This document shows, one piece after another, positions 10,562 through 20,636 of a stretch of 64,000 nucleotides of DNA; position 1 is the first letter of the stretch, and each line of letters starts with the position of its first letter. The stretch is from positions 22,072,001 to 22,136,000 of the forward strand of contig OZ316894.1 in assembly GCA_973895155.1 (NCBI GenBank), written 5' to 3'. The notes beneath the pieces were generated by a model, which was given only the letters and a program-made list of their open reading frames with translations, ran no database searches and had not been told where the DNA came from. The stretch comes from Marsupella aquatica. Taxonomy: Eukaryota > Marchantiophyta. Made by a program: the position numbers and the translations under genes.

Positions 10562-12245
10562 TAAGTTGCTCTATCACACAATATTTTCTTGCGATCTCTA
10601 GCAATGAAGTCTGTGCTCCTCCAAGTAATTAGCCATACTTACTAGTCTATCCTCTTCAGTCTTTAGTTGAGGTTAAACTACTCCACTTAACCTAACCAGA
10701 CTCTAGAGTTATGTTCAATAAGCATTCACATCAACATAAATGTGGGATTGGTCCAAACTTTCCTAAATGCTCTGAGTACTTGTAAGGCCAACTGTTTCTA
10801 TTGATTATACAATCCAGATTAGTCTTAGAAGGAATTCCCTCTAATCTTAGAGATGTTCAGTCTAATGCTTTGTGTTAGAGTGTTCGATCTCCCTAAATTA
10901 AAGAATAACCTTTAGATTCTGGCTTATGGGGTCTCTAGCAAAAGTGGGAAACTGGCTAATCCATATAACTAATTGCTAACAGAAGCCACAGTTGGGGTCT
11001 AGACTTCTAGACTGACTCCTAGCTGTAGACCATAACTCTAAATAAAGACAAAATCAATAGACAAAACTGAAAGTCAAGTGCTTACTTACCAAAGAGAGGA
11101 ATGGGGACAAAACTGAAAGTGAAGTGCTTACTTACCAAAGAGATGGATGGGGAAAAGATGAAGCAGAAACAACATAGATTCTTTTGCAAGGTTTTTTGGT
11201 ATTATCTCTAGTTATGTTCAAGTAACGGGTAAGCAGGCTAGTGGAACAAAAAAAAACTAGCCTAATTTTAGCTAAAAGCGACTTTTGAGAGAGATAGATC
11301 TAGCAGCTTTTGGCCACTAAAAAAAGGCTCGTAGGGTTTCTCCTTTTTCTGCATTGCAAGCGGTCACGCTATCTTCATACCGGCCTAACTTGTTTAGCAG
11401 ACACGTGGGAATGCTGTATACCCATAGGATCCTCCCCACTTGAGGCTCAGCCAAAACTCCTGACATGCCGTGTGACACCTCAACGGATATTGCTGTCAGA
11501 CCTTACACTCTTACACACACGCATTGAACTGGGCTTTACATCAAGAGATTCACTTGAATGAAATGTGGGTAGAGGAAGGCTTTGCCTGACATGCAGAAAT
11601 CAATATTGAAAAGAGAGCAAAGCTGTCCCATGGCTATCTTCGGATCATGCCTGGAGCACGCTAGCAATCAGACCTGGTTTGGAAAGAAGTGGTGAAAAAC
11701 TTTTCCATGATATGCTGTATCCATTGCTAGCATTCGGGTAAATGTTCTGTGACTTAGGTGGAAGCCAGGAACATTTAAGAGTCGACAGCAAACCTACCTG
11801 TACAGGTTTTGCTATGCTTTGTTTAGCCCATAGTTTTTATGAATTTGTGAGTTGCAACTCCCTGGTCCAAAATGGCAGTCACCTGTAAATTCCAATGTTA
11901 CGCTGTCATCCTGTACGCAGATTTGATGTTAGATACGAAACAGAGGAGTCACATGAGCCATTAGCAGTGATACTCTTAACCGTCACAAGCACACAACTCA
12001 TGTCCAAAAACGTTGGTTGTTGTTAATGGTTATGTGATCAAACCTCGAGTAGCAGCAGCTGAATATGTCTGTGAAACATGGTTCCTTCCACGCCAAACTA
12101 CACGATTGAGCTTCAGTCTAAACCAGGCTTAAGTCTTGGTAGTCACTCACATGATGGTCGCAGTCTCTTAAAATGGACACTAGTTCACTGTGTTGCATAG
12201 CTCGAGGTTTAATTCATCTGCTGCGTGTGGTTTGAAAGCAAATTT
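10562..12245. repeat. Repeat-rich intergenic block
   Basis: No gene recognised. Three repeats are visible. About 10665-10700 and 11535-11765 are the inverted partner of 2080-2303. About 10860-10965 is a fragment of dispersed family A (GTTAGATTCTGGC-like and GGGGTC blocks). A tandem pair of about 47 bp lies at 11059-11152, with the unit beginning ACAAAACTGAAAGT and containing GTGCTTACTTACCAAAGAGA. Confidence 0.6.
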
Positions 12246-12491
12246 AGGCAATACAGAGTATGTCCTTGCTCCAAACCTTCATCTCTGTGTTGTCAAGAGG
12301 TGGGTTCGGTATCTTACTTGACAAGTACATCAATTCAGCACCCAAGGTAGGTAGATGGCCAATAGGCAATACAGAGTATACAGAGTATGTGCTTGCTCCA
12401 AACCCTCCTTCTCTGTTTTGTCAAGAGGTGGGTTTTGGTATCTTACTTGACAAGTACGTCAATTCAGCACCCAAGGTAGGTAGATGGCCAA
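12246..12491 (+). repeat. Tandem duplication, ~120-bp unit, 2 copies
   Basis: A unit beginning AGGCAATACAGAGTA and ending GTAGATGGCCAAT occurs twice (about 12246-12363 and 12364-12491) with only a few mismatches. The second copy carries an additional 10-bp internal duplication (TACAGAGTA repeated). The apparent 89-residue open frame across it is a product of the repeat, not a gene. Confidence 0.9.
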
Positions 12492-13297
12492 TGTTCACTA
12501 ACTATTTTTTCACTCTTCAGTTAAGTTAGTTGGCTAATCAGACAACTCTCCTTCTGGTGACAGGATAACAGCTTCAATGCACAGAGGTCTTGACGTGTAG
12601 ATGATAATTGTCCCCTCATATTGTGGAACTCTCGTACAGAGACTTGCCTGCGATAAGGTAGTATTCCACCTTGTGTCTCCCTCAATACGCCTGTTTGTGG
12701 TAAATTGCGACGGTGATGTGAACCCTTAAATCTGTAGCCCCGTCGTCCTGCTTGTCGGCTCGAAGATTAGTTTCAATCATGTCCTGTTAGTGCATCCGCA
12801 TGGCTCGCGTAGTAGGCTAAAAACTCACATCAGAAGTGGCAGCAAAGAACGCATTGAAGATTTATAACTTCCATCCCATTTTGCTGTGACCAGTGATCGA
12901 AATTTTTCCGTCTAACTACTACTTGTTTCTCAACATCTTGAGTTCTTTGCGTTTGTGCAAATGTTAGGTATCGGGCACATGCTACATGTACACAGTCGTG
13001 TGTATTGGATTGAGCACAGACCCGTTTGTGTAGTTTCTTCTCAATATTCCTCGCGAAGTAGGTTGTAGGGATTGTTCTGCTAAGAACTTTAAGGTTTCTT
13101 CTGCTAGACCATCAGGGAAGACCGCAGAGGGTTATGGATATGCAAACACATCCCTACATTGTAGTAATGGCACTTACACAACGTTCAGGTGTAGTGGTCT
13201 TCCTGAGTAACACTTCCATTCAGGGTTTCAGGTGCAGAAGTCTTCCTCAGTACCGCTTCCACTGTATGACAAATGGTCGAGACTGATTCTTCTCAAT
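12492..13297. other. Intergenic, no gene recognised
   Basis: No gene or structured element recognised. A diverged 45-bp tandem pair (CAGGTGxAGxxGTCTTCCTxAGTA) lies at about 13185-13260. Confidence 0.4.
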
Positions 13298-13472
13298 GAA
13301 AGTGTAGCACCCATCTCTACCCGCCAAATAAGGTAGAAGTTGGTGCTAATCGAAGTACCGATTAGAGCGTAGGCAAGAAGATGAAACAAAAGTGTAGTAC
13401 CGTGTATACTCGGCCAAATGAGCAAAGCTTGGTGCTGATCATACTAACCGACTAGTGCGTTGGCAAGATGAA
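13298..13472 (+). repeat. Diverged tandem duplication, ~88-bp unit
   Basis: Two imperfect copies (about 13298-13387 and 13388-13472) share GAAAGTGTAG, GCCAAAT, TTGGTGCT, CCGA and GGCAAGATGAAAC in the same order. A third partial copy starts at about 13473. There is no coding potential. Confidence 0.7.
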
Positions 13473-13953
13473 ACGAAAGTGCGCTTTACCGTAGTGACTA
13501 CTCCATCTTACGTGTCTCATGGTCGTTAGAAACTATCGTGGGATGCTGACCGGTTTGGATGAACATCAGCACGGGTTGAGATCGATGTCAGTGACGAGAC
13601 GACAGAGCTGCATGTAGTTGCAATAGCTGAGAAAAGCTTCAGAACTTGCGAAGAAAAGATTCAGGCTCACAAGTTTGGCCAGGCTCCATGTTATTTCAGT
13701 AATTACACTCAAAATATAGAACCAAACGGCTGTGCAAGGATGCAATCCCTCACATGCGAATGAGGTTGTGCATGCATGCAGATCGCAATGCAGATATCTG
13801 TCGCAGCTATCTATTCACACCCTCCAAAGGGTCGTCAACTTTAGAAGCAATTTCAACAAAGTTCCATCTCCAATGGCAACGGATGTATTTTACAGACCGA
13901 GACGATCGATACATCTAATTCTCAAATACTCAAGTCTACTAGTAGGTCGTGCT
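13473..13953. other. Intergenic; 3' flank of the OEP16-like gene
   Basis: No feature recognised. The right-hand part should include the 3' UTR of the minus-strand gene whose stop codon is at 13954. Confidence 0.4.
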
Positions 13954-14559
13954 CTAGGAGATGTTACGCAAAATCTCAGCTGCGGTGGCAATGGCTCCGC
14001 CAGTAATGGCCCCACGCAACACACGGTCAGTGCCAGGGTTGTTCTCTGTGAGGGACAGAGCTGCTCCTGTCAAAGCACCTCCAAGGAGGGCATTCTTCCA
14101 GTCGTGGACACCTCGGGCCTCGGAGATGCCGTAGGTGACACCAGAGTAGACACCAGCGACAAGACCCCACTGCAATGCATCCTTCCCCATTCTTTGAGCG
14201 GATTGCTCGACAGTCTTCTTGTTGGCGTCTTCAGACACGAGGTATCGGTAGCTGTCCTGGGAGGCTGCATGCAAAGCTCCCACGCCTCCGACCTTCACGA
14301 ACCCATCGAACACTCTGTTGATCAGAGGGTGGCCAAGATCGACAAACCCATCAAAACTGTTATCAATGTCTCTGCTCTTCTCGTGGCCCCATCGCCTGGT
14401 CCGCTCCCACGCATCTCCAGCTGAGTCCTGCACATTTTGTCCCCACTTCTTGGTCTCCTCCTTCCCATCCTTGGCAGCTCGCTTCGTCTCGTCTACGGTG
14501 TTGCGACCGGCGTTCTTCGCCGACTCCAAGGAATCCGATGAAGCTCTGTACTCAGGCAT
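13954..14559 (-). CDS. OEP16-type channel with LEA-like N-terminal extension
   Basis: A single-exon frame of 201 residues. Residues about 64-201 align along the whole length of OEP16 (16-kDa outer plastid envelope channel, PRAT/Tim17-22-23 superfamily, amino-acid-selective). Matching elements are the DGFVDLGHPLINRVFDGFVK start, the AVYSGVTYG-like helix (here VAGVYSGVTYGISEARG), the HDWKNALLGGALTGAALS glycine-rich helix and the AITGGAIATAAEILRNI end. Canonical OEP16 is about 146 residues. The extra N-terminal 60 or so are very hydrophilic and rich in K, E, D, A, T and W (TKRAAKDGKEETKKWG, DSAGDAWERTRRWGHEK), resembling group-3 LEA amphipathic helices. There are no introns, although OEP16 genes in flowering plants are usually spliced. 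The OEP16 assignment is firm; the LEA character of the extension is my reading of composition and spacing. Confidence 0.88.
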   Translation of the reverse strand: MPEYRASSDSLESAKNAGRNTVDETKRAAKDGKEETKKWGQNVQDSAGDAWERTRRWGHEKSRDIDNSFDGFVDLGHPLINRVFDGFVKVGGVGALHAASQDSYRYLVSEDANKKTVEQSAQRMGKDALQWGLVAGVYSGVTYGISEARGVHDWKNALLGGALTGAALSLTENNPGTDRVLRGAITGGAIATAAEILRNIS

Positions 14560-16013
14560 GATTCCTGATGGTGCTTGAGAAGTGCAAACTTACGAGGTCT
14601 TTCAACACAGTCTACACAAAACGAAGCGGAGAGAGACGTTCGCTATGGCTAATCGAGAATGGAAACTTGGAACACTGAACGCAATGCGAGTAGATGATAA
14701 GATCATGGAACGGGATAGATAAGTACTCTTTCCTTAGCTGCCTCGGCATTGTCAGAAACGTGGTCGCTCAACACTTGGCCGCGAGATATTCAGACCACGT
14801 GGAGAGCTGTAAACTCCCATTAAGAAAAGTGCCGATGAAGCCAACGGCAAATGGTGCATTCGGATTCGCTGCTCCAAGATGAGTCACGAGTACGTTGAAT
14901 TGGATCCGTTTTTGCATTCCGATGCCATTTCCTCATGTTCGCCACGTGTTGCGAAAACTTTGCCTGGGTGGACTCCAGCTCTACTTATCCATCAGTGCCT
15001 TAGCCCTTAGGCTTAGAGAATAGAGCTTGCATGCGGTTGAGCTGCCAACGTCAGAAATCTGAAAAATTGATGACGGCCGTTTTGGTATAATTAGCCAGGT
15101 CGTTCCAAAGCATTCGAATTATCTGCCGTTTGGGTGACGATTTAATCTTAGCCCTTCTGGATAAAATCGGATCGTCCAATGTTCACAATTGCTTTGGCAT
15201 GAATGCAAGCTCAATCTGGGGGACCTCCAACGCTTTATGGCTCTCAACTGTACTGTGACCGCGGAAGGTTTTCGCATGTGATTGGCTTCCAGGTCGAGCC
15301 TGTGACCACAGTAGTGAGCTTTGCGGTGCTTCAGCTTGCAGTGCGCAGATTAAGAACCATGACTGCAGCAGAGTGAGAACTCTGCACCGTATTGGTGGGC
15401 GTGACACAGTTATCGAGCTTTGCAGACCTCTCCTTTCTAAATCATGTGATATTGTGATGCGGTGCAATTGGCCCAATTATGATGGATAGTGTTGGATCAA
15501 CTGGTGGCCGGTGTTGGTTTCAGCCCTATCTCCTATGTCCCACCAGGACTGCTCTATACGTGAAGACGTGTTCTCCCACAACTGTTCCCTCGACATCACA
15601 ATCATCACTCCAAACTTCAATCAGCCTGCGTCCTGGTCATCTCTTCGCCATGATGCTACGCGATGATGAATCCCCCCACCAAAAGTCTGCACGAGCAGGC
15701 CATGACTTTTTCGGCTCTGAAGTCACAACTAATTTCCAAATACACTCCAATTTCGTCTTCACTCATTCGCGGTTCAAATGCAACGAGGATAACAGGCACG
15801 TTGCTTGATTTGTCTGATATTTCAAGAAGGCAAATTTAATTGCCTGAATGCAGAACTCATCTGAAATGTGTGACATCAGCTCCAGCGTCGCATCGGACAT
15901 TCAAATTTTAGATTCTAATGTCACATGAGTGTCATGGTATTCGAGCTCAAATTGTGTCTGTGTAGCGCGCCGAATCATTAATCTCTTTGGTACAATGCTC
16001 TCGTTGATATACA
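14560..16013. other. Intergenic; upstream region of the OEP16-like gene
   Basis: Holds the promoter and 5' UTR of the minus-strand OEP16-like gene in its left part. Frames at 14694-14882, 15183-15476 and 15479-15808 have no recognisable domains and are not called as genes. Confidence 0.35.
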
Positions 16014-16124
16014 ATGTCCGCCGAATACGAGGTGCGCAAGGGTCTCGGCTCTCTGTCCAAGGAGGCCCATGAGAAAGCAAAGGCGAGGACTGAGCTCTGC
16101 CAGGACATTGGCGTTAGGGCTTAA
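16014..16124 (+). CDS. Possible small ORF (36 aa)
   Basis: Starts MSAEYEVRKGLGSLSKEAHE and continues Lys/Ala/Glu-rich to a TAA stop. The GC-rich codon choice and amphipathic helical pattern stand out from surrounding noise and resemble the start of a LEA-like or other helical protein. It could be a short peptide gene, a first exon whose splice partner I cannot find, or a degenerate fragment. No family is recognised. Confidence 0.22.
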   Translation: MSAEYEVRKGLGSLSKEAHEKAKARTELCQDIGVRA

Positions 16125-17401
16125 ACGCAGCGATTCAGAGGTTCTAGTGGTGGGAAGATCCGTGTTGAGTACCAACCACAATCATTAAAGCAGTTCAGTC
16201 GTACTCGCACAGAAACCCACTTGAAGAAGCGAATTATAGAAAACGATTAACATCGAAGACGACGATACAAAGAACTGCTTGCATGCTCTACATCAAAACA
16301 ATGTGCAATAGTGTTTGCAGGTGGAGCTCTCCCTGACCATCAATGAAGCTGTCTTTGTGAATGGAATTCCAAATGATCTTTCAAGGACAAAAAAAATAAA
16401 ATCAAGCTACATTCTGGGAAACCGAGGTTTTAGACAATCAAATGGTTTAAGAGAATCAAGTCAGGTACTACTTTTTTCGGATCTTGACACTTATAGCAGG
16501 TCCTCCGCAATTCTTCGCATACTACGTCTCTAATTCCGCCTAGCAGGAAGCATACTGCCATGAAATTTCCATACGCGACGGTGCACCAGACATGTTCTGT
16601 GCCCAGTCTTTGTGCCCAGTCTTTGGCACACAACAGTCACTTGTTTACTTGCAGCGTATGCCATTTATGCGGTTTAGTTCAAGATTCACGAGTTTACTCA
16701 TTGGCAAAGATTGGCCCGTTTGGTTCGAGACTTTCCATCTTCAACCGGCTACACAACCAGACAACAGGCGGATCTCTCTGTCACTGATAGGCCACGGACA
16801 GGGGCGACTCGTATCATTCAAAACCGTAGCCAAAGAAAATTTATAAGGCACTGTACCTCACCAAACCCACATGCTCCGAAGTTTTTCACTGTTTAAAGTT
16901 TCAGAGAATCCATTGCTGAAGTGACAAACATGGGCAATGAAGTAAACCTTTAAGTCACATCCAATTGTGGACTGACAGAATTATACATAAAATTCGTTCG
17001 TAAACACTTTTTTTAAGCAACTTCCAATTGTGCACATAGATCGACGTGAACATCAAATGGCTGGAAATTGGAACTTAGAAATCCATTTTAGTTGGAAAAC
17101 TGGAAAATAGCTCCCTCAATGAGCAGGTACCAACACAGCCTCAACGCGAGGTAGCAGCTAAGCTTCTACTGTACAACCAAGCACGCCACCCAGAACGGTG
17201 CGGGAGAGGAAGAATGATTGACCCAGTGTTCTAAACCCCTCAAGCTTTGCCTAGAGACGATATCTAAGGATTCTTGAGATGAATCCTTGCCTCCTAGCAA
17301 ACACAAAACAAAACTGCGATACTGAACGAAATTCATTGAGAGAATATAGAAAGGAACTAACCGCATGACACTATGGAAGGGAAGCTCAAATGATCAGAAC
17401 G
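16125..17401. other. Intergenic, no gene recognised
   Basis: No gene recognised. A 14-bp direct repeat (TGTGCCCAGTCTTT) lies at about 16600-16625. The right end is the 3' flank of the DUF1995 gene. Confidence 0.4.
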
Positions 17402-18478
17402 TCATTTACTGACGAGTCGTCGAAAGAATGCAATGGATTTGTTAACAGGGGAATTGGCCGCCATTGAGCTGTACAATGCATTCTCAAGATCAGTAGCGGT
17501 GGGCCTTTTCTTGAGTCTGCTGACGCACTTATACTTATCTCCCTCCTTCACATATACAAGCCACGGCTGCCCCTCAGGTGCACCACTCCTCACACGCTTT
17601 AAAACTGCTCCCTCGGTCTTACTAAAGAATCCTTGGATGTTCAGGGGAATGAACGAGTAGGCAGCACAAAAGGAAGCCAGAAATGGTCCAGAGATTTTGT
17701 CCCCTTCCTCCTCCTCGGACCACTCTGGATTCACAACTATGACCGGTCTCACACCAGCATTTATAGCGACATACTCGAGAGCAGTGGCCTGCTGAAATCT
17801 AGGAGCAATCACAAGAGCAAACGCAGCACTCTGGGGAAAATTTTCTGAGCTTTCCAGACTATGGTAAGTAGTCGAAGGAGAAGGAAGTGCTGTATCTACT
17901 AGGGCAGAGTCAGAAAAGTAGACACCAACCTTGCCAGATACTTTCTTGCCGCTATCGAGAAACGAATCCAGCAGATCCTGCGTGAGCGTGACGAGAGCTT
18001 GAGGAGAGTCCTCCATTAGAGGGATGTCCACTCGGAGGCGCATCTGCCGTTGTGACTTCCTTTGCTTCACCGTGGTTGGCCCCTGCTTCTTCAACGTCTT
18101 CTCTAGGAGAGTGAAGAGTGCAGCTCCAGCCTGCTGAACCACCTCCTCGTTGCTCGAAGGCAGCGAATCGACATCACCGTCTTCTGGACTACTGGAAGGG
18201 CGTGAGCTCGTCGCATAAGCCAAGTGCTGAAAAGCACGCCCTCCTCTTCCTCTCGACCGATGCCATGGCGCCCAGCTCACAAGTACTGGACAAGAATCAG
18301 TGGCTAATGAACGAGACGGTGGATGCTGAGGAAGCAATTGGCCACTGAAGAGGGAATGTGAAGAACAGAGAACGGGTTTTCCATCTACAACGCTGGAAAC
18401 TCTCAATATGGTCATGGCACCAGCCATGGCTGGTGTAGCCAACGGCTTAGAGATGAGAACTCTGAGCGGAAACAGCAC
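17402..18478 (-). CDS. Plastid DUF1995-family protein
   Basis: A single-exon frame of 358 residues. The N-terminal 90-100 residues are rich in S, R, P and A with few acids, as in a chloroplast transit peptide. Translation may begin at Met1 or at Met18/Met22 (MAGAMTILR). The mature part carries the DUF1995 pattern: NEEVVQQAGAALFTLLEKTL, the RLRVDIPLM strand, a KVGVYFSD strand, FALVIAPRF, RPVIVVNPEW, a long conserved region IQGFFSKTEGAVLKRVRSGA followed by PWLVYVKEGDKYKCVSRLKK, and LENALYSSMAANSP near the end. DUF1995 proteins occur in cyanobacteria and plastids; one Arabidopsis member, LPA3, takes part in photosystem II assembly and others are uncharacterised. Membership of the family is well supported, but this sequence need not be the LPA3 orthologue. 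It stands alone on its strand with no linked partner. Confidence 0.85.
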   Translation of the reverse strand: MLFPLRVLISKPLATPAMAGAMTILRVSSVVDGKPVLCSSHSLFSGQLLPQHPPSRSLATDSCPVLVSWAPWHRSRGRGGRAFQHLAYATSSRPSSSPEDGDVDSLPSSNEEVVQQAGAALFTLLEKTLKKQGPTTVKQRKSQRQMRLRVDIPLMEDSPQALVTLTQDLLDSFLDSGKKVSGKVGVYFSDSALVDTALPSPSTTYHSLESSENFPQSAAFALVIAPRFQQATALEYVAINAGVRPVIVVNPEWSEEEEGDKISGPFLASFCAAYSFIPLNIQGFFSKTEGAVLKRVRSGAPEGQPWLVYVKEGDKYKCVSRLKKRPTATDLENALYSSMAANSPVNKSIAFFRRLVSK

Positions 18479-19100
18479 TCACAAGAAACTATGGACAGTG
18501 TTCGGAGTTCCAGTAATCACATGCAAGCAGGGGAAACGAGATTCACTTTCAGGAGTCCAGCATCAGATCTTGAGCTTAAGTCTGGAAGTCCGCCAACAGA
18601 TCTGAGAAGTCAATCTGGTGAACCGATGGTCCAGATCATAGAACGTCTCTCACCTAGATAAAACACTTCTTCGTCACCTAAGGGAATGACAGCTTAAGCT
18701 CCCTACACTCCCGACATGAACGCAGAGTGAGCTTAAAAGAGCAGCTAAGCTCAGTGCATAACGTCTAGAAATTCCCGATCATCAACTACTGTTGGGGATT
18801 TGATGTTCCCTCAGGCTTGGAAATCACCAAGAGACGATCAGTTCCGGCTGACGTTCGAAGGAAGCCAGTCTGTGTCACAGGTTCTTCACTTCTACTAGAG
18901 GTACAGAGAGCATCTGAACCGCAGGGTAAGCTCGATGGCTCAGTTCCTCCGACAGCTAGCCAGATAACTTCTTCCTGAGCAGGAAAACGAGTACAACAAC
19001 AAATACAATCACAACAGAAACAGAAACAGAAGTGAACACCGGTTCCCGATCTCGAGGCGAAGGCTACGAAGCTCAGCAAATCGAGCTGCGTTTCATGGCG
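18479..19100. other. Upstream region of DUF1995 gene; no other feature
   Basis: Contains the promoter and 5' UTR of the minus-strand DUF1995 gene at its left side. No other gene is recognised. Confidence 0.35.
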
Positions 19101-19400
19101 AAAGTCAGATGAGAGCCCCAAATAGGCACATAGTGGCATCGGGGCTAGAGGCCTCGATCTCCCATGAGGCCTACTGAATCCCGATAACAAGTATGTGCCA
19201 TTTCGGACTCTACCCAAATGAGCAAAAAGCTCGGCCTGCTCAGTATATCGAGATGAGCTTCCAGCAAAAGTCAGATAGTGAGCCCCAAATGGGTACACAA
19301 TTGTTTCGGGGCTGAATGGAAGGCCTTCTCCCTCGACGCCTTTCGATTCCCGATAACAAGTATGTTCCGATTTCGGACTCCACCCAAGGAGCGAAACTCT
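19101..19400 (+). repeat. Diverged tandem duplication, ~166-bp unit
   Basis: Two copies (about 19101-19234 and 19267-19400) share AAAGTCAGAT, AGCCCCAAAT, TCGGGGCT, CCCGATAACAAGTATGT, TTTCGGACTC and ACCCAA in the same order and spacing. Their divergence is moderate. The long minus-strand open frame across this region is explained by the repeat and by GC-rich composition. Confidence 0.75.
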
Positions 19401-20300
19401 ACATTGATGGAAGAGCAGCAATGGTGAGAGCGATAAGTAGTCTCGTGAAATAAGAAGGCATCCGCCATAGACAGCAGATGAGGAGAACTTCGCAAGGTGC
19501 AAGTTGGGCTTGGATCCCAAGGGAAGTCCGAAATGGCATATGACGACGAATTCCCCCTCCAACGTCATCACAGGTCAGCAACCACTTCACTTTCTACCTA
19601 CTGCACCAGTCTATCATTTGAAGGTCATCAGTGCAGCACTGCAGCTCCAAATCCGGCTCGAATTGCCAGTAGCTTTTGTCTTGAAGGAAATGAGGAAGAA
19701 AACTTAGTAGACTCTCCCCACCAGCTTATTTTTTAAGGTTTTCTGATTTTAGCCACTGTGGCTAATGTCTCTAAGGGAGGAAATGCTAGGAATCTTCTTT
19801 ATCAATGTTTAGTCACATATCCCTAGATTTAGTGACTATTTGTATTGAGAGGAGGCTTTTCCTCTTGTTTCTGTTCTCACAGTTTTTTTTTGCAGTGGGT
19901 GTCTATGGCTCTGCAAAGGGCCCAGGCATTCTCCCTCCTTTTTAGTAGGGCTGAGACAGTTTGTAAGTGAATGCGTGAAAACTGAAAATGCAGGAACAGA
20001 CTGAAAATGGTGCAGGACACTTAGTTGGCAAACACAGTTTTTTGCCTAGGCAAGCAGCAAGCCTTACATCTTCCATTACCTGTACTATGACATCTCTCAA
20101 AGTTCCCCTCCCCCCCTCTTACTCGGTCCCAAAAAGCAAGACCTGGCCCTAATTCGTTGTTTTCTGGCCGTCAACAGCCTAGATGGCACTCGAGATACCA
20201 AAGATTTTTCAGATGCCCCGTTAGACCATCTCCAATTCACCGGGGTTGCAGGCAAAACCTAGTGATGAAAATTTTATTGGGTATTCAAGAATAGGGTTTT
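19401..20300. other. Intergenic with dispersed family A, copy 2
   Basis: About 19715-19845 matches the family A repeat at 3530-3790: AGCTTATTTTTTA, TTAGCCACTGTGGCTAATG, GGGAGGAAATGCTAGGAA, CATATCCCTAGATTTA. The rest holds no recognised gene. Confidence 0.5.
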
Positions 20301-20636
20301 TTGGTGATGTATAGAAGCGATTATACAATAGTTGACATCCCGGAGGAAAGGGCTTTTCCCTTTGCAGGTTTGAGTTTTCTGGGCAACTTCAAGTCTTACA
20401 TCCAAGACGCCACTCTTTACCTTTTGCTCAATTTTGCTCGATTTGGTTCACATCTCGATGCTGTGACTCAGTGTTTATTGAATAATTGTGAGGCTAGCTG
20501 CCATAAGGGAAACAATTTCCGAGCTGCTGGAGTCGACTGGGCCTTTGAGAAAAGCTTAAAGGTCTTTTCCAGCTATGGTACAAAGACTGGAATTATGGTG
20601 AGCTTGCTTCCAGTGAGCCATATACCCCTCGTGTGA
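20301..20636 (+). other. Unassigned open frame (111 aa)
   Basis: An open frame with a plausible amino-acid composition (EERAFPFAGLSFLGNFKSY, FARFGSHLDAVTQCLLNN) but no recognisable domain. Nothing around it suggests splicing partners. It may be a remnant of a mobile element or chance. Confidence 0.15.

Noticed and set aside
18786-19571. Minus-strand open frame of 261 residues
   Set aside because: It spans a diverged 166-bp tandem duplication, has no recognisable domain and an erratic Cys/Ser-rich composition, and is better explained as a by-product of GC-rich repeat sequence.
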